A DNA stretch of 64,000 nt, taken from the NCBI RefSeq assembly GCF_904846155.1, contig NZ_CAJGZP010000001.1, positions 2,480,001 through 2,544,000 of the forward strand. Reading direction: 5' to 3'. Positions within the stretch are counted from its first letter, which is position 1; each line of letters begins with the position of its first letter. Both the position numbers and the translations under genes were made by a program. The stretch comes from Psychrobacter fulvigenes (GTDB taxonomy: Bacteria; Pseudomonadota; Gammaproteobacteria; Pseudomonadales; Moraxellaceae). Below, piece by piece: positions 26,618 to 36,149 of this stretch. The notes under the pieces are model-generated. The model was given only the letters and a program-made list of their open reading frames with translations. It searched no databases and was not told where the DNA came from.

Positions 26618-27674
26618 ATATTTTCAACCATTTATCAACCGAGGCTTCTAAAGAAAAACGCGCTTTAACCCTGGCTTCTGCTTGATTGTTATTGCGAACG
26701 ATTGCAGACTTTTCTAACGCAATAACGTCATTTAGAGCTTGAGCCAAAGCTCGACTGTTTTGCGGAGGAACAAGTTTACCTGTATCGCCCATGACTTCGG
26801 CGACCCCGCCTGAGTCCGTTGCTACTACATAACATTCACAGGCCATAGCTTCAGCAACAACCAAGCCAAAACCCTCATATTTCGAAGCTAAGACAAAAAT
26901 ATCAGCTTGACTTAACAGTTCTGGAACATCTGAACGTCTGCCTAGTAGCACGATATTGTCAGTTAAATCCAGCTCTTGGATCAACGCCTCAATCTGAGGT
27001 CTTAACTCGCCATCACCGACAATGGTCAGCTTTACACTTTGATCGATCTCTTTTTTTAGTAAAGCGAAAGCGTGAATCAAATTAGGATAGTCCTTTTGAT
27101 CACTAAACCTCCCCACTGCGATAAGGTTTACGGTATCTTTCTCTAAGGTCGAATCTTCTGAGCGCTTGGCAAACTTGCTCAGATCAATCCCGTTATAGAC
27201 AGTTATTAAGTTGTTTTTGCTAAAAGCACCTTTAGCAATAAGCGCTTCCGTTGCTTCATTACTAACATTGGTATTGGCATCTGATAAAGTGTTGGTTATC
27301 CGATAAGCAAACATTCTCGCTCTGCCACCTTCATTGGAATTATGGGCGGTACAGATCAACTTTGGCACCCTACAACCAATACGATTTAGACGAGTAAAAA
27401 TATTGGCGTGCACCATATGAGCATGGACAACGTCGGGTCGAAAACGGCCAATGAGCTTTCTATACTTGTTAGACGCTGATAAAAACTCACTCACCGAATT
27501 TAAGTTTAGTGCAATGACTTCTATCTCTGCTGATGCTGGTGTAACCGCCACATCCCCAGTTAGATAAGCTATCTTGACCGTATGACCTAAAGTATGCATT
27601 TTCTCAGCCAAATCAGCGACCACTCTTTCAGCGCCACCCAAACCCAAACCTGTAATCACATATAATATTTTCAT
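26604..27674 (-). CDS. Glycosyltransferase family 4
   Basis: 356-residue GT-B enzyme. The N terminus GLGLGGAERVVADLAEKM carries the acceptor-domain glycine loop and the C-terminal domain has AVGRFSDQKDYPNLIHAFALL and ASKYEGFGLVVAEAMACECYVVATDSGG. The linkage and sugar it forms cannot be read from the sequence. It sits between the Wzy-like gene and the PglA-like gene with no or almost no gap. Confidence 0.87.
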   Translation of the reverse strand: MKILYVITGLGLGGAERVVADLAEKMHTLGHTVKIAYLTGDVAVTPASAEIEVIALNLNSVSEFLSASNKYRKLIGRFRPDVVHAHMVHANIFTRLNRIGCRVPKLICTAHNSNEGGRARMFAYRITNTLSDANTNVSNEATEALIAKGAFSKNNLITVYNGIDLSKFAKRSEDSTLEKDTVNLIAVGRFSDQKDYPNLIHAFALLKKEIDQSVKLTIVGDGELRPQIEALIQELDLTDNIVLLGRRSDVPELLSQADIFVLASKYEGFGLVVAEAMACECYVVATDSGGVAEVMGDTGKLVPPQNSRALAQALNDVIALEKSAIVRNNNQAEARVKARFSLEASVDKWLKIYEKK

Positions 27675-27676
27675 AA

Positions 27677-28744
27677 TTATCTAAACCTATAAGGAACGAC
27701 TTCAGGGCCTGCATTAGAAAGATAGTAAGCAGTAAAAGAAAATAAGAACAGATAATAAATACAGCTGACAATATATCTCATATTGATATTAAAAATATTC
27801 TTAATGATGATTAGTACTAAAAATACTGCTGGCCATATAAAATACAAAGACGCTCTTACCATACCCTGATTAAGGGCGTCTGCTACCATAAAATACAAGC
27901 TCAATGAAACAAAGAAACCATAAGTCGCCAAGAAAAAGTAAAAATCAGATTTTAAAAATGAAATATACTTCTTCAAATAAAGCGCTATAAAGAATATTGA
28001 GATATAAAATAAATTTAATAGGGTACCAACTGGGCTTGTTACCTCATCTACCCCAGCATAACCAGAGTACTTATCAAAGCTACTGACGATATACCCAAAG
28101 AACACGTAAACTACCGCAAAAGCGCCAAAAACTGCCAAATACCAAAGCTTAACTATGAGATACCTAAGCTGGTAAATAAAATAGAATAAAATGACAAAAA
28201 CACTCGAATAGTGGAACAAAAAAGCAAGAAAGCAAAATAGAAAAAAACGTTTGTTCTTTTCTCTGAGTAAGAAACTAACAGCCAATATTACAAAAGATAC
28301 AGCTATCATCTGACGTAATATATTAAATGAGTAAAAATATGCTGGAAACACACAAAACAGTGAAGCAAAAAACAAAGTAGCACTTAATTTATATCTATAA
28401 AAAGCAGCAAGTAAATTAATATAAATAATAGCTGTTAAAGTTACAAAGATAAAAAAGTGATCTTTAGAGAACAAGCTTAAAAAATAAACAGCTGCAGTAA
28501 ACCCGAACTCAATGCCAGATATTACTGTATACTCTAAAAGATTACTCGTCCTAAATATATCCTCAAAAATAGGAACATAGTTTAATGTGTCTGTTCCAAT
28601 ATTGTAGTCTCTATAGTAATACAAGGACAAAAAGGCGATTAGTGTGAAAAATAAAGCAAACAGTTTTACATATTGAGATTTCACAAAATCAATAATAAAG
28701 CCAAATACAGAGACGGCAACAAACACAATAAGATATGGAATCAT
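27677..28744 (-). CDS. wzy: EpsG-family polysaccharide polymerase (Wzy-like)
   Basis: Highly hydrophobic 355-residue protein with about ten membrane segments, rich in Phe, Tyr and Ile. YYRDYNIGTDTLNYVPIFEDIF near residue 50 resembles the conserved N-terminal loop of EpsG-type proteins. By elimination it is the repeat-unit polymerase of this Wzx/Wzy-dependent locus. Its base composition is more AT-rich than its neighbours, as is common for wzy genes. The function is inferred from topology and place. Confidence 0.75.
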   Translation of the reverse strand: MIPYLIVFVAVSVFGFIIDFVKSQYVKLFALFFTLIAFLSLYYYRDYNIGTDTLNYVPIFEDIFRTSNLLEYTVISGIEFGFTAAVYFLSLFSKDHFFIFVTLTAIIYINLLAAFYRYKLSATLFFASLFCVFPAYFYSFNILRQMIAVSFVILAVSFLLREKNKRFFLFCFLAFLFHYSSVFVILFYFIYQLRYLIVKLWYLAVFGAFAVVYVFFGYIVSSFDKYSGYAGVDEVTSPVGTLLNLFYISIFFIALYLKKYISFLKSDFYFFLATYGFFVSLSLYFMVADALNQGMVRASLYFIWPAVFLVLIIIKNIFNINMRYIVSCIYYLFLFSFTAYYLSNAGPEVVPYRFR

Positions 28745-28763
28745 ATAAATACCTGAGGATTAT

Positions 28764-29843
28764 TTAAATTATTTTCTTCCACCTAAGTACGATCTTATCT
28801 ATCATAAACATACTACTTTTTAGATGACTATTTTTTACAAGGCTGGCATAATTATCGTTAGAAATAGAGATAGACTGCAAGATTGTATCTCTCAAACTTT
28901 CGATATCTTGAGAAGGCACTAACCATCCATTGATATCATGATCTACTATTTCACTAGGGCCTGTATCACAATCAAAGGCTATGATAGGTAAGCCAAAAGC
29001 TTGAGCTTCCAGCAATACCATAGGCAACCCTTCAAAACGCGAACTCAAACAATAGAATGAACTGGTTTTATAATAATGTTCTATATTCTTTGTAGCAGGA
29101 ACGAAGTCTACTCTCTCACTGATACCTAAACGACTGACCTGCTCTTTTAGATTGGCTTCTTCTTCACCACCACCTACTATGCGCAGCTGCCAGTCAGAGT
29201 TGAATTCGCAAACTTGCGCCCAAGCGTCAAGCAATATATCAAAGCCTTTAACATGAGTGAGACGACCGACAGAAAGTAAAACTTTAAAGTCTAAACTGGG
29301 TACGTGCTTGTTATTTTCATAGGGAGAGGGATTTGCAATCGGCACAATTTGGGCATTGATGTTTTTTAACTTTAATCCCTGCTCCCATAGCTCTTTATCA
29401 CGTTTGGTGAGCGTCACGATATAATCGCAATATTTTGCTGCCCACTGACGTCCTATTTCACGTAACTTAACGCCATTATTATTTTTAAAATTAAAATGCT
29501 CCCAGCAGATATGATTAACTTTCAGGCCATATAGCGCGGGCACGGTAAACAAACATGAAATACTATCTACAATAATTAAAGTATCTATGTTTTGCCTTTT
29601 AACAAACTTACGGATTTTCCAAATGGCGCCGATATAATTCTTTTTAAAAGAGATACTCTTAGAATATAGAGAATATGTTCTTACAGTGTCATGTAGATCA
29701 AAAAAAGGCTCGGATCCATCGTTTAAGTTCAAGACACAAACTTCATAGTGCTGTCTAGCAAGCTCATTAACAATAAGCGTAGTGACTCTTTCAGTACCAC
29801 CAGACTTATTAAGATTACCAATCAAAAAACCGACTTTTTTCAT
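28764..29843 (-). CDS. Glycosyltransferase family 4
   Basis: 359-residue GT-B enzyme. The N terminus has FLIGNLNKSGGTERVTTLIVNEL (acceptor-side glycine-rich loop) and the donor domain LLSVGRLTHVKGFDILLDAW with SSRFEGLPMVLLEAQAFGLPIIAFDCDTGPSEIV. Related to transferases of capsule and O-antigen loci; substrate unknown. It overlaps the GT2 gene upstream by four bases. Confidence 0.87.
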   Translation of the reverse strand: MKKVGFLIGNLNKSGGTERVTTLIVNELARQHYEVCVLNLNDGSEPFFDLHDTVRTYSLYSKSISFKKNYIGAIWKIRKFVKRQNIDTLIIVDSISCLFTVPALYGLKVNHICWEHFNFKNNNGVKLREIGRQWAAKYCDYIVTLTKRDKELWEQGLKLKNINAQIVPIANPSPYENNKHVPSLDFKVLLSVGRLTHVKGFDILLDAWAQVCEFNSDWQLRIVGGGEEEANLKEQVSRLGISERVDFVPATKNIEHYYKTSSFYCLSSRFEGLPMVLLEAQAFGLPIIAFDCDTGPSEIVDHDINGWLVPSQDIESLRDTILQSISISNDNYASLVKNSHLKSSMFMIDKIVLRWKKII

Positions 29844-30811
29844 GTCACATTCCTTGAGCTTGCAGTCCTTGATTCATGTCTTCTTTTAAGAATAGATATG
29901 CCAATACTAGGGAACAAAATCAATAAAATCATGATCAGTTGTTTTATAGAAAAAAACTTTTGATTGATTGATCTGATGGCATATTCTCGCATTTTATTAC
30001 TGTTAGACTCGATAACCGCAAAACTACTGGCTGTCCCTAGTAAGTAAGAGGCGTATGATTCCTTAATTGCTTCTGTCTTATCAGGGTAAGACCTAAATAA
30101 GGTCTCATAGATACTTTCTACTTTTTGTATCATGCCGTGATTTAATTTATTGCCTTTCATAGCAGAAATACCGACATCCGCTCTATATCTACCAAGATAT
30201 TCTTCTAAATGGATGATTGTACCCATAGATGCTTGATACAAATGCAGCTCTATATCCAAAACCATTTCACTAGACATAAGCTTGTTCCAGCCTGCGTCAT
30301 TAGTGACTTTAAACATCTTTGAAGAATGTGCAAAAAAGGGTAGCTTCTTTAATAAATCTTCAAATGTATACTCACCTGCAGGGTAGTACCAATGATGCTC
30401 GCTACTGATGGTATCGTTTAATATACCTTCCACATTATGACTACAAATCATAGCTTGTGGATTGGCTTCTAATATATCAAATTGTTTTTGCAGCTTTCCT
30501 GGTAATGCCATATCATCACCATCGACATGCGCAATATACTTGCCTCTGGCTTTCTCATAAACCTGCCTGGCATTTTCGGACGGACCTACATTATTCTGAT
30601 GAAAAATTGGCACAATTAAGTCAGGGTACTGATCTACATACTGGCGTAAAACGGCGCGAGTATTATCAGTCGAGCAATCCTCGCCAACAATGATTTCAAA
30701 TTTAAAGTCCGTTTCTTGACTAACCAAGCTATCTAAACAATCAACAATATATTCTTGTTGATTATATGTCACGATACACACTGAGACTTGGATTTCATCG
30801 TTATTATTCAT
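29840..30811 (-). CDS. Glycosyltransferase family 2
   Basis: 323-residue GT-A enzyme with inverting GT2 features: VSVCIVTYNQQEYIVDCLDSL at the start, IIVGEDCSTDNT, and the metal/nucleotide-binding HVDGDD around residue 97. The C terminus has a hydrophobic stretch (SIKQLIMILLILFPSIGISIL) that may bind the membrane. The ends overlap by four bases with both the Wzx gene upstream and the GT4 gene downstream. Confidence 0.87.
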   Translation of the reverse strand: MNNNDEIQVSVCIVTYNQQEYIVDCLDSLVSQETDFKFEIIVGEDCSTDNTRAVLRQYVDQYPDLIVPIFHQNNVGPSENARQVYEKARGKYIAHVDGDDMALPGKLQKQFDILEANPQAMICSHNVEGILNDTISSEHHWYYPAGEYTFEDLLKKLPFFAHSSKMFKVTNDAGWNKLMSSEMVLDIELHLYQASMGTIIHLEEYLGRYRADVGISAMKGNKLNHGMIQKVESIYETLFRSYPDKTEAIKESYASYLLGTASSFAVIESNSNKMREYAIRSINQKFFSIKQLIMILLILFPSIGISILKRRHESRTASSRNVT

Positions 30812-32319
30812 ACTACCCTCTTCAAAAACTTGACCTTAAATATACTAAGAACCCTAGGAGAGCTTAGCATTGCAACAATGAGACTCAAGAAACTCATAAC
30901 GATAACTTCAACTAATACAATTAAGCGATTGCCTGAATAATCTATTCTTGAAGATAACAATAATACAAAAACAGAGACTGCCGCTACACTAGGTAAAAAA
31001 GTTTTAAACCATAGCCAATTAATATTTGGCTCAATCTTTATATGGATATAACTGACCCAGAATGTTAGATAAAAGACTTGCATTAAAAACCAAACCCAAC
31101 CAGCACCTATAGCCCCATATTCTGTCGCAGCCCAAATTACAGTAGGGATTAGTATAAACACACTGACAATATTACCTATCAAATGATATCTTAGATTACC
31201 TTTTGCATACTGCAAGTAATAGGGAAAGGCTGTCAGTGCCAAAACAGCATTACCCAAGGCGTACAGGGTTAAAACTGGCGCTGCTTGATTAGCAAGCTCG
31301 GTATCACCCGTCCACGCATATAATACTGGTTTGGCAACACCTGCAAGTACAATACCTGCAGTCACCACTAACACCGCTATGAACTGGGTCGCATTTAGAT
31401 AAACTTGCCTTAATTGCTCATACTCTTGCTCAGCTTCTAAACGCGCCATGCGTGGCATGATAGGTGCACTAATTGGGGAGCTAAGCTGTAAGACTCCACC
31501 CGCTACTAGTACTGCTAACGTAAAATAGCCATAGTCCGCTAAAGATAAAATACCAGAAAGCACGAACTTATCTAATTGAGTAAATAGCACCCAAATTGAA
31601 GAGGTCAATGCAATCGTTAATGCAAACCCTAGTAAAGGTTTCACCGGCTTAATAGACCAACCGATTGATTCTTGTAATGACGGCTTAGGTAACAATAAAT
31701 AAGTTTTTGTCATATAAATAGCAAACTCTATAAGCGCTAGCATTAGCTGAAAAACAAAAAAACTTTTTATCGTAAAGCCAAAAAAATACATATATAGCAG
31801 TACACCTGGAAATCTAAGAGTAGCGTTTATGCTACTCATTACACTCAGCCATACTATTTGCTCAAAGCCAGATATTACCCCGCGATATAAACCCGCCATC
31901 CAGCGTAAAGACACACTTACAGCCATCACTTGCAGACAGAACAAAACATCTTCAACACTTAAGCTTTCTAAGTTTAGCCACTGTGCAGCGATATAATCAT
32001 CTAATGAAAGTAAAATACCTCCACCTAAAACTGCAATAAACAGAAATATTAAGCTGAGAGCTCTAAATAGCTGTCTAAAATCTAAAGCAGATTCTTTACC
32101 AGCATTATATTGTGCAGTTTGTCGACTAATCGTGGGCGTTAGACCAAAATCAAGCAGAGCAAATAGCCCTTGTAGCATGGCAAAAAAGCCGACTAAACCA
32201 TAAGCCTCTGCTCCCATATATTTTATATATAAAGGTAGAATTGCTACACTAATAATGATTGTATAAACCTGACTAGTGTAGCTAGCTATGACATTGAGCT
32301 TTAATGAAGGTCTTAACAC
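30808..32319 (-). CDS. wzx: Polysaccharide repeat-unit flippase (Wzx-like)
   Basis: 503-residue polytopic membrane protein, about twelve to fourteen helices, of the polysaccharide biosynthesis (PST/MVF) transporter group. N-terminal YTSQVYTIIISVAILPLYIKYMGAEAYGLVGFFAML is the recognisable first part. It would move the undecaprenyl-linked repeat unit to the periplasm. It starts one base past the GNAT stop codon, in the middle of the locus. Confidence 0.9.
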   Translation of the reverse strand: MLRPSLKLNVIASYTSQVYTIIISVAILPLYIKYMGAEAYGLVGFFAMLQGLFALLDFGLTPTISRQTAQYNAGKESALDFRQLFRALSLIFLFIAVLGGGILLSLDDYIAAQWLNLESLSVEDVLFCLQVMAVSVSLRWMAGLYRGVISGFEQIVWLSVMSSINATLRFPGVLLYMYFFGFTIKSFFVFQLMLALIEFAIYMTKTYLLLPKPSLQESIGWSIKPVKPLLGFALTIALTSSIWVLFTQLDKFVLSGILSLADYGYFTLAVLVAGGVLQLSSPISAPIMPRMARLEAEQEYEQLRQVYLNATQFIAVLVVTAGIVLAGVAKPVLYAWTGDTELANQAAPVLTLYALGNAVLALTAFPYYLQYAKGNLRYHLIGNIVSVFILIPTVIWAATEYGAIGAGWVWFLMQVFYLTFWVSYIHIKIEPNINWLWFKTFLPSVAAVSVFVLLLSSRIDYSGNRLIVLVEVIVMSFLSLIVAMLSSPRVLSIFKVKFLKRVV

Positions 32320-32883
32320 TTAGCTATCCCAGTAGTTATTATCTTTCATGAATTCATCATATTGTTTATGAGTAATACCAATCAAGATTTCATCATGAAA
32401 CTTACCATTGCGATAGATAGATTCAATTCTTCTGCCCTCAATTTGCCATCCGAGTTTTTTAGTAGACAAACCAAGAGATCTAGCATTGTATTCTATTATT
32501 TCTCCACCTAAACGGTTTAACCCCAGCTCTTTAAAAACATAACGCATCATTGTCATGCCCACATCATAAGCGTAGTTTTTCCCTCTACTACTAACTTCAC
32601 CTAACATACCACCACTTTCAGCATTTCTATTTTTCCAATCAATGTCAGACAACACATATGTACCGATCAATCCAATATCATGCGCCTCTACAGCAAACAT
32701 TTGTCTATTCATGCTAGCATGATCTATATTTTTAATGTAAGCTTCCGTACTTCTTTTAGAGTATGGGAAATGCCATCCACCCAAATGCTGCCAAAGCTCA
32801 GGAGAGTTTGACCATTTTACTAACAGATCTAAATCTTCCAGCTCTATAGCACGTAGCGTCACTAACTTACCTTCAATATTCAT
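32320..32883 (-). CDS. GNAT acetyltransferase (RimJ/RimL type) of the amino-sugar module
   Basis: 187-residue GNAT protein: N-terminal LVTLRAIELEDLDLLVKWSNSPE, middle SRGKNYAYDVGMTMMRYVFKELGLNRLGGEIIEYN (acetyl-CoA region), C-terminal LGWQIEGRRIESIYRNGKFHDEILIGI. It resembles sugar N-acetyltransferases of capsule loci and may acetylate an amino group on the dTDP-sugar or its adduct. It follows the DegT-like gene with a one-base overlap, so it belongs to the same module. Confidence 0.8.
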   Translation of the reverse strand: MNIEGKLVTLRAIELEDLDLLVKWSNSPELWQHLGGWHFPYSKRSTEAYIKNIDHASMNRQMFAVEAHDIGLIGTYVLSDIDWKNRNAESGGMLGEVSSRGKNYAYDVGMTMMRYVFKELGLNRLGGEIIEYNARSLGLSTKKLGWQIEGRRIESIYRNGKFHDEILIGITHKQYDEFMKDNNYWDS

Positions 32884-33866
32884 TATAAGTACTCCTTTAC
32901 TATGTTTAATTGAATTTGCATCTCTTGTTCCGAATATCTATGGTCACACACTAAGTGAGTAGTACATGAAGTCAATCTATACTCGAAACTATCTACTGTC
33001 AGTCTTGGCAAACTATCTAGCCAATAGGTAGGGGTGAACACATTATTGCTAATTAACTCATTAGAGATTTTCTTGTCTAACAACAATGGATAAGTTAAAG
33101 GCGACTCAACTTCATCAATATCTATTTTTAACTGATTTATGCTTTCTAACTGCTCGTGTAGAAACTTAAAATTTTCCAATCTTTTTAACTTCGAGTTTTT
33201 ATAATCGAAGCATTCGATTAAGTCTTCAGTAATTCCTGAAATGTTTGTCGGTATACAATTATTTAGCGAGTTTTCGTTCTTTTTAAAGGTTTCATACGCA
33301 TGAGCTGAGTCTGATAACCGCCGTGCAAACACATGGTTATATTGCTGAATCATATCCTCTACGCTTCTGCTATGGTGATTTGGCGTAGTAACCGCGTTGC
33401 TAATTAACAACCCACCTTCAGCAACAGGTAAAAATTTTCTCAAAGAATATATGGTGCCAAAACACTCAAAAGGTTCAACGAAAAGAGCCTGCGAATGATC
33501 AAATATGATATTTTCTTTAGGATAGCTATTAAGCAGCTTTTTTTGGACGGAAGTACAGAGTCCAAAGTAATTAACATAAAAAAGGTACTCATCTTCTCTT
33601 AGTGTGCTTGGTACCTTTGGATAGAAGTCTTTAGTTAAGTCATAATACTGAATATCTATATCTAATAAGAATAATGGCTCAAGCATAGAGTTACATATAA
33701 ACTTGGGCATCCAAACTTTTTTTATATCATTCTGATCGAGCAAATCAAAAAAAGCCGAGCGTGCAGAGCCATACTTTTTTGACTGAGGGTAAGGAAACTG
33801 TCCAAGGTTGGGCAGACTAAATTCCAAATAGCCACCGATTCCTCTATTTTTATTCAACGATGACAT
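32883..33866 (-). CDS. Divergent DegT-like PLP-fold protein of unknown role
   Basis: 327-residue protein; no specific function recognised. Traces of the DegT aminotransferase fold are visible: ARSAFFDLL near the start, VNYFGL (95-103), FDHSQALF (122-129, at the place of the conserved Asp-Cys-Ala-Gln), and SLRKFLPVAEGGLLISN with K144 at the likely PLP lysine position. It is shorter than typical DegT enzymes and the small-domain half is very unlike them. It overlaps the ATP-grasp gene by 17 bases. It may be an aminotransferase on the ligated group, or a non-catalytic relative. Confidence 0.6.
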   Translation of the reverse strand: MSSLNKNRGIGGYLEFSLPNLGQFPYPQSKKYGSARSAFFDLLDQNDIKKVWMPKFICNSMLEPLFLLDIDIQYYDLTKDFYPKVPSTLREDEYLFYVNYFGLCTSVQKKLLNSYPKENIIFDHSQALFVEPFECFGTIYSLRKFLPVAEGGLLISNAVTTPNHHSRSVEDMIQQYNHVFARRLSDSAHAYETFKKNENSLNNCIPTNISGITEDLIECFDYKNSKLKRLENFKFLHEQLESINQLKIDIDEVESPLTYPLLLDKKISNELISNNVFTPTYWLDSLPRLTVDSFEYRLTSCTTHLVCDHRYSEQEMQIQLNIVKEYL

Positions 33867-35046
33867 AAATATCGTGCTCCATGTTATCCAGCATATCTAA
33901 CATCTCCTGCATGGATGGGAACTTAATGATCATGGTGCCTAAAGTATCGTGAGAGCCACTGAACTTATTCACCTTATCGCCAGGCTTAACTTGAATATCC
34001 TGCTCTACGATATATTTCTTTACTCTATCTGACAGCCACAACTCTTTAAAGACACCATCTTCACGGGCATGGACGATATAACTTGCCCAGTATCCATTTA
34101 GATCATACTCTTTGCTTTCATTGAAATTAAGACCAATGGCTTCATCAACCGTTGCGGCAATAGTATCTACATCTGAGACGTACTTAATCACTTGTGGAAT
34201 TAGATTACCCCCGTTTCTGGGCCCAATCTCAATAACCCAAACCTCACCATTTGTATCAACGACAAACTCAACGTTAAATGCCCCTGTTTTAAAGCCTAGC
34301 TTTATTAAAATGGATTCAACTTGATTTTTTGCTTTTTGTTGTAACTCATTATCTAATACCGAAGGAAAACTAATAGCAATAGGCGCATAAGGATGGCACA
34401 GTGTATCCTGATGCTGATCACCCCAGATCCAAAAAGCTACTTTCCCAGCACTCATAAAGATATCGCTGTCTATCTGATAGCCAGTTCTCGGTATTACTTG
34501 CTCTACAACCACTTTCTTTTCACGCGAAAAAGACGAGGCGTATTCAAAGGCACTGTCTAAATCCTTATGATCTGCTATGTGTGTCACCCCTTTACTGCCC
34601 GAAGAGTCGATAGGCTTTATAAATGCAGGAACGCCGATTTCATTTAACCATTCACGAGCTTTTTCTAACTCATAAAACGACTCTGAGCGAGGAACATTGA
34701 ATCCGTTCTCTGCCAAAAAAGTCCTAAAGTAGTCTTTACGGGCAAGTACCTCTACAGCCTCATAAGGATTACCTGGTAGCCCCATTGTCTCAGCTACATA
34801 GGCGGCTGTAGGTGCGGCAGGATCAGAAGCATAGGCCACAATTCCGTCTATTTTTAACTTTTGGGCTAGTGCCAATACTGCGTTTTTGTCAGTGGTAGAG
34901 ACATTATGATATTCGTGCGCAAGTTTGTGTCCTGGGTTTTCAGGTAGATAGTCACAAGTGATGACATAATGGCCCTGTTCTAGCGCATATTTGATTGGTG
35001 GTATTTGGGTTGGCGCTCCCCCTAAGAAAAGAATTCGTTTAGACAT
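33850..35046 (-). CDS. ATP-grasp ligase of the amino-sugar module
   Basis: 398-residue ATP-grasp enzyme resembling PurK/carbamoyl-phosphate-synthase-type ligases. Visible: RILFLGGAPTQIPPIKYALEQGH (N-terminal Rossmann-like part), VPAFIKPIDSSGSKGVTHI (ATP loop), FNVEFVVDTNGEVWVIEIGPRNGGNLIPQV (metal and phosphate site) and a C-terminal domain. It follows the VioA-like aminotransferase after two bases. The likely role is amide-bond formation on the 4-amino group of the dTDP-sugar, for example with an amino acid; this is inference from fold and context. Confidence 0.75.
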   Translation of the reverse strand: MSKRILFLGGAPTQIPPIKYALEQGHYVITCDYLPENPGHKLAHEYHNVSTTDKNAVLALAQKLKIDGIVAYASDPAAPTAAYVAETMGLPGNPYEAVEVLARKDYFRTFLAENGFNVPRSESFYELEKAREWLNEIGVPAFIKPIDSSGSKGVTHIADHKDLDSAFEYASSFSREKKVVVEQVIPRTGYQIDSDIFMSAGKVAFWIWGDQHQDTLCHPYAPIAISFPSVLDNELQQKAKNQVESILIKLGFKTGAFNVEFVVDTNGEVWVIEIGPRNGGNLIPQVIKYVSDVDTIAATVDEAIGLNFNESKEYDLNGYWASYIVHAREDGVFKELWLSDRVKKYIVEQDIQVKPGDKVNKFSGSHDTLGTMIIKFPSMQEMLDMLDNMEHDIYVIVE

Positions 35047-35048
35047 AA

Positions 35049-36149
35049 TTAAGCACCTTCTTTAATAATTTTTACAATTTTTTCAATATTATCAGTACTC
35101 AAATTTGGATACATAGGCAAACACAGTACCTGTTCAGAGAGTAACTTTGCATTTGGTGTATCAGATCGGTACTGCTCATAAACACTAAATTCAGTCATGA
35201 GAGGATAAAAGTATTTACGAGCATAAATATTATGTTGTTTCAATTTCTCAAAGAGCTCATCACGGCTCAGAGAAAAAGAGGAGGATATTATGACTGGAAA
35301 ATATGAGTAGTTGTCTTTATCTAAATTGAGTCGCTGGATACAAGTTATACCCTCTATATCCGCTAACAGCTCACGATAATGGCTATCAACTTTTTGACGA
35401 GCTTGTAAGGTTTGATCAATGGTCTTTAACTGCAGTAAACCTAAAGCAGCATGTACTTCACTCAGCTTACCGTTCATTGATACATCATTCACCGTCGTTT
35501 CATTAACGATACCGAAGTTTTTTAGCTGGTCGATATGCTGTTTCATTTCAGCACTATGGCAAACGATAGCACCACCTTCAAAGGTATTGAAGACTTTGGT
35601 TGCATGAAAGCTAACCATGCTTAAATCACCATAACTTAATAGGCTCTGTCCTTTGTATTTCGCACCAAATGCATGCGCAGCATCATAGATAAGCTTCAGA
35701 TTATGCTTATCTGCAATAGTTTGTAATGCATCTACTTCGCATGGAATGCCATAGCAATGTACCGGTAAAATAGCGACAGTATTTTCCGTGACAGCTTTTT
35801 CTACTGCTTGTGGATCAATATTTGATGTGACAGGATCAATATCTACAAAAACAGGGGTCAGGTTGTTCCAAACGATAGCATGAGCAGTCGCAATGAAAGT
35901 ATAAGGAGTAGTGATAACCTCCCCTTCTTTTAAACCTAATGCTTGTAGAGCTGTAATCAGAGCGATCGTACCGTTATTGAATAATGAAATATAATCAACG
36001 CCAAGGTACTCACATAGCTCTTTTTCTAACTGTTGATGCAGTGGACCACCGTTGGTCAATATTTTATTCTCCCAAATTTGTTCTAAATAAGGGATGAAAT
36101 CTTTGAGGTCTGGTAGCACAGACTGAGTAACATAAATGGGCTTATTCAT
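35049..36149 (-). CDS. dTDP-4-amino-4,6-dideoxyhexose aminotransferase, VioA-like
   Basis: 366-residue DegT-family PLP enzyme. It shows strong resemblance, from memory, to VioA (dTDP-4-amino-4,6-dideoxy-D-glucose transaminase): [63 protein letters not shown], and the PLP lysine K185 in [17 protein letters not shown]. Overlaps RmlA by four bases and sits downstream of RmlB, whose product (dTDP-4-keto-6-deoxyglucose) is its expected substrate. rmlC and rmlD are absent here, so the dTDP branch is not for rhamnose. Confidence 0.82.
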   Translation of the reverse strand: MNKPIYVTQSVLPDLKDFIPYLEQIWENKILTNGGPLHQQLEKELCEYLGVDYISLFNNGTIALITALQALGLKEGEVITTPYTFIATAHAIVWNNLTPVFVDIDPVTSNIDPQAVEKAVTENTVAILPVHCYGIPCEVDALQTIADKHNLKLIYDAAHAFGAKYKGQSLLSYGDLSMVSFHATKVFNTFEGGAIVCHSAEMKQHIDQLKNFGIVNETTVNDVSMNGKLSEVHAALGLLQLKTIDQTLQARQKVDSHYRELLADIEGITCIQRLNLDKDNYSYFPVIISSSFSLSRDELFEKLKQHNIYARKYFYPLMTEFSVYEQYRSDTPNAKLLSEQVLCLPMYPNLSTDNIEKIVKIIKEGA

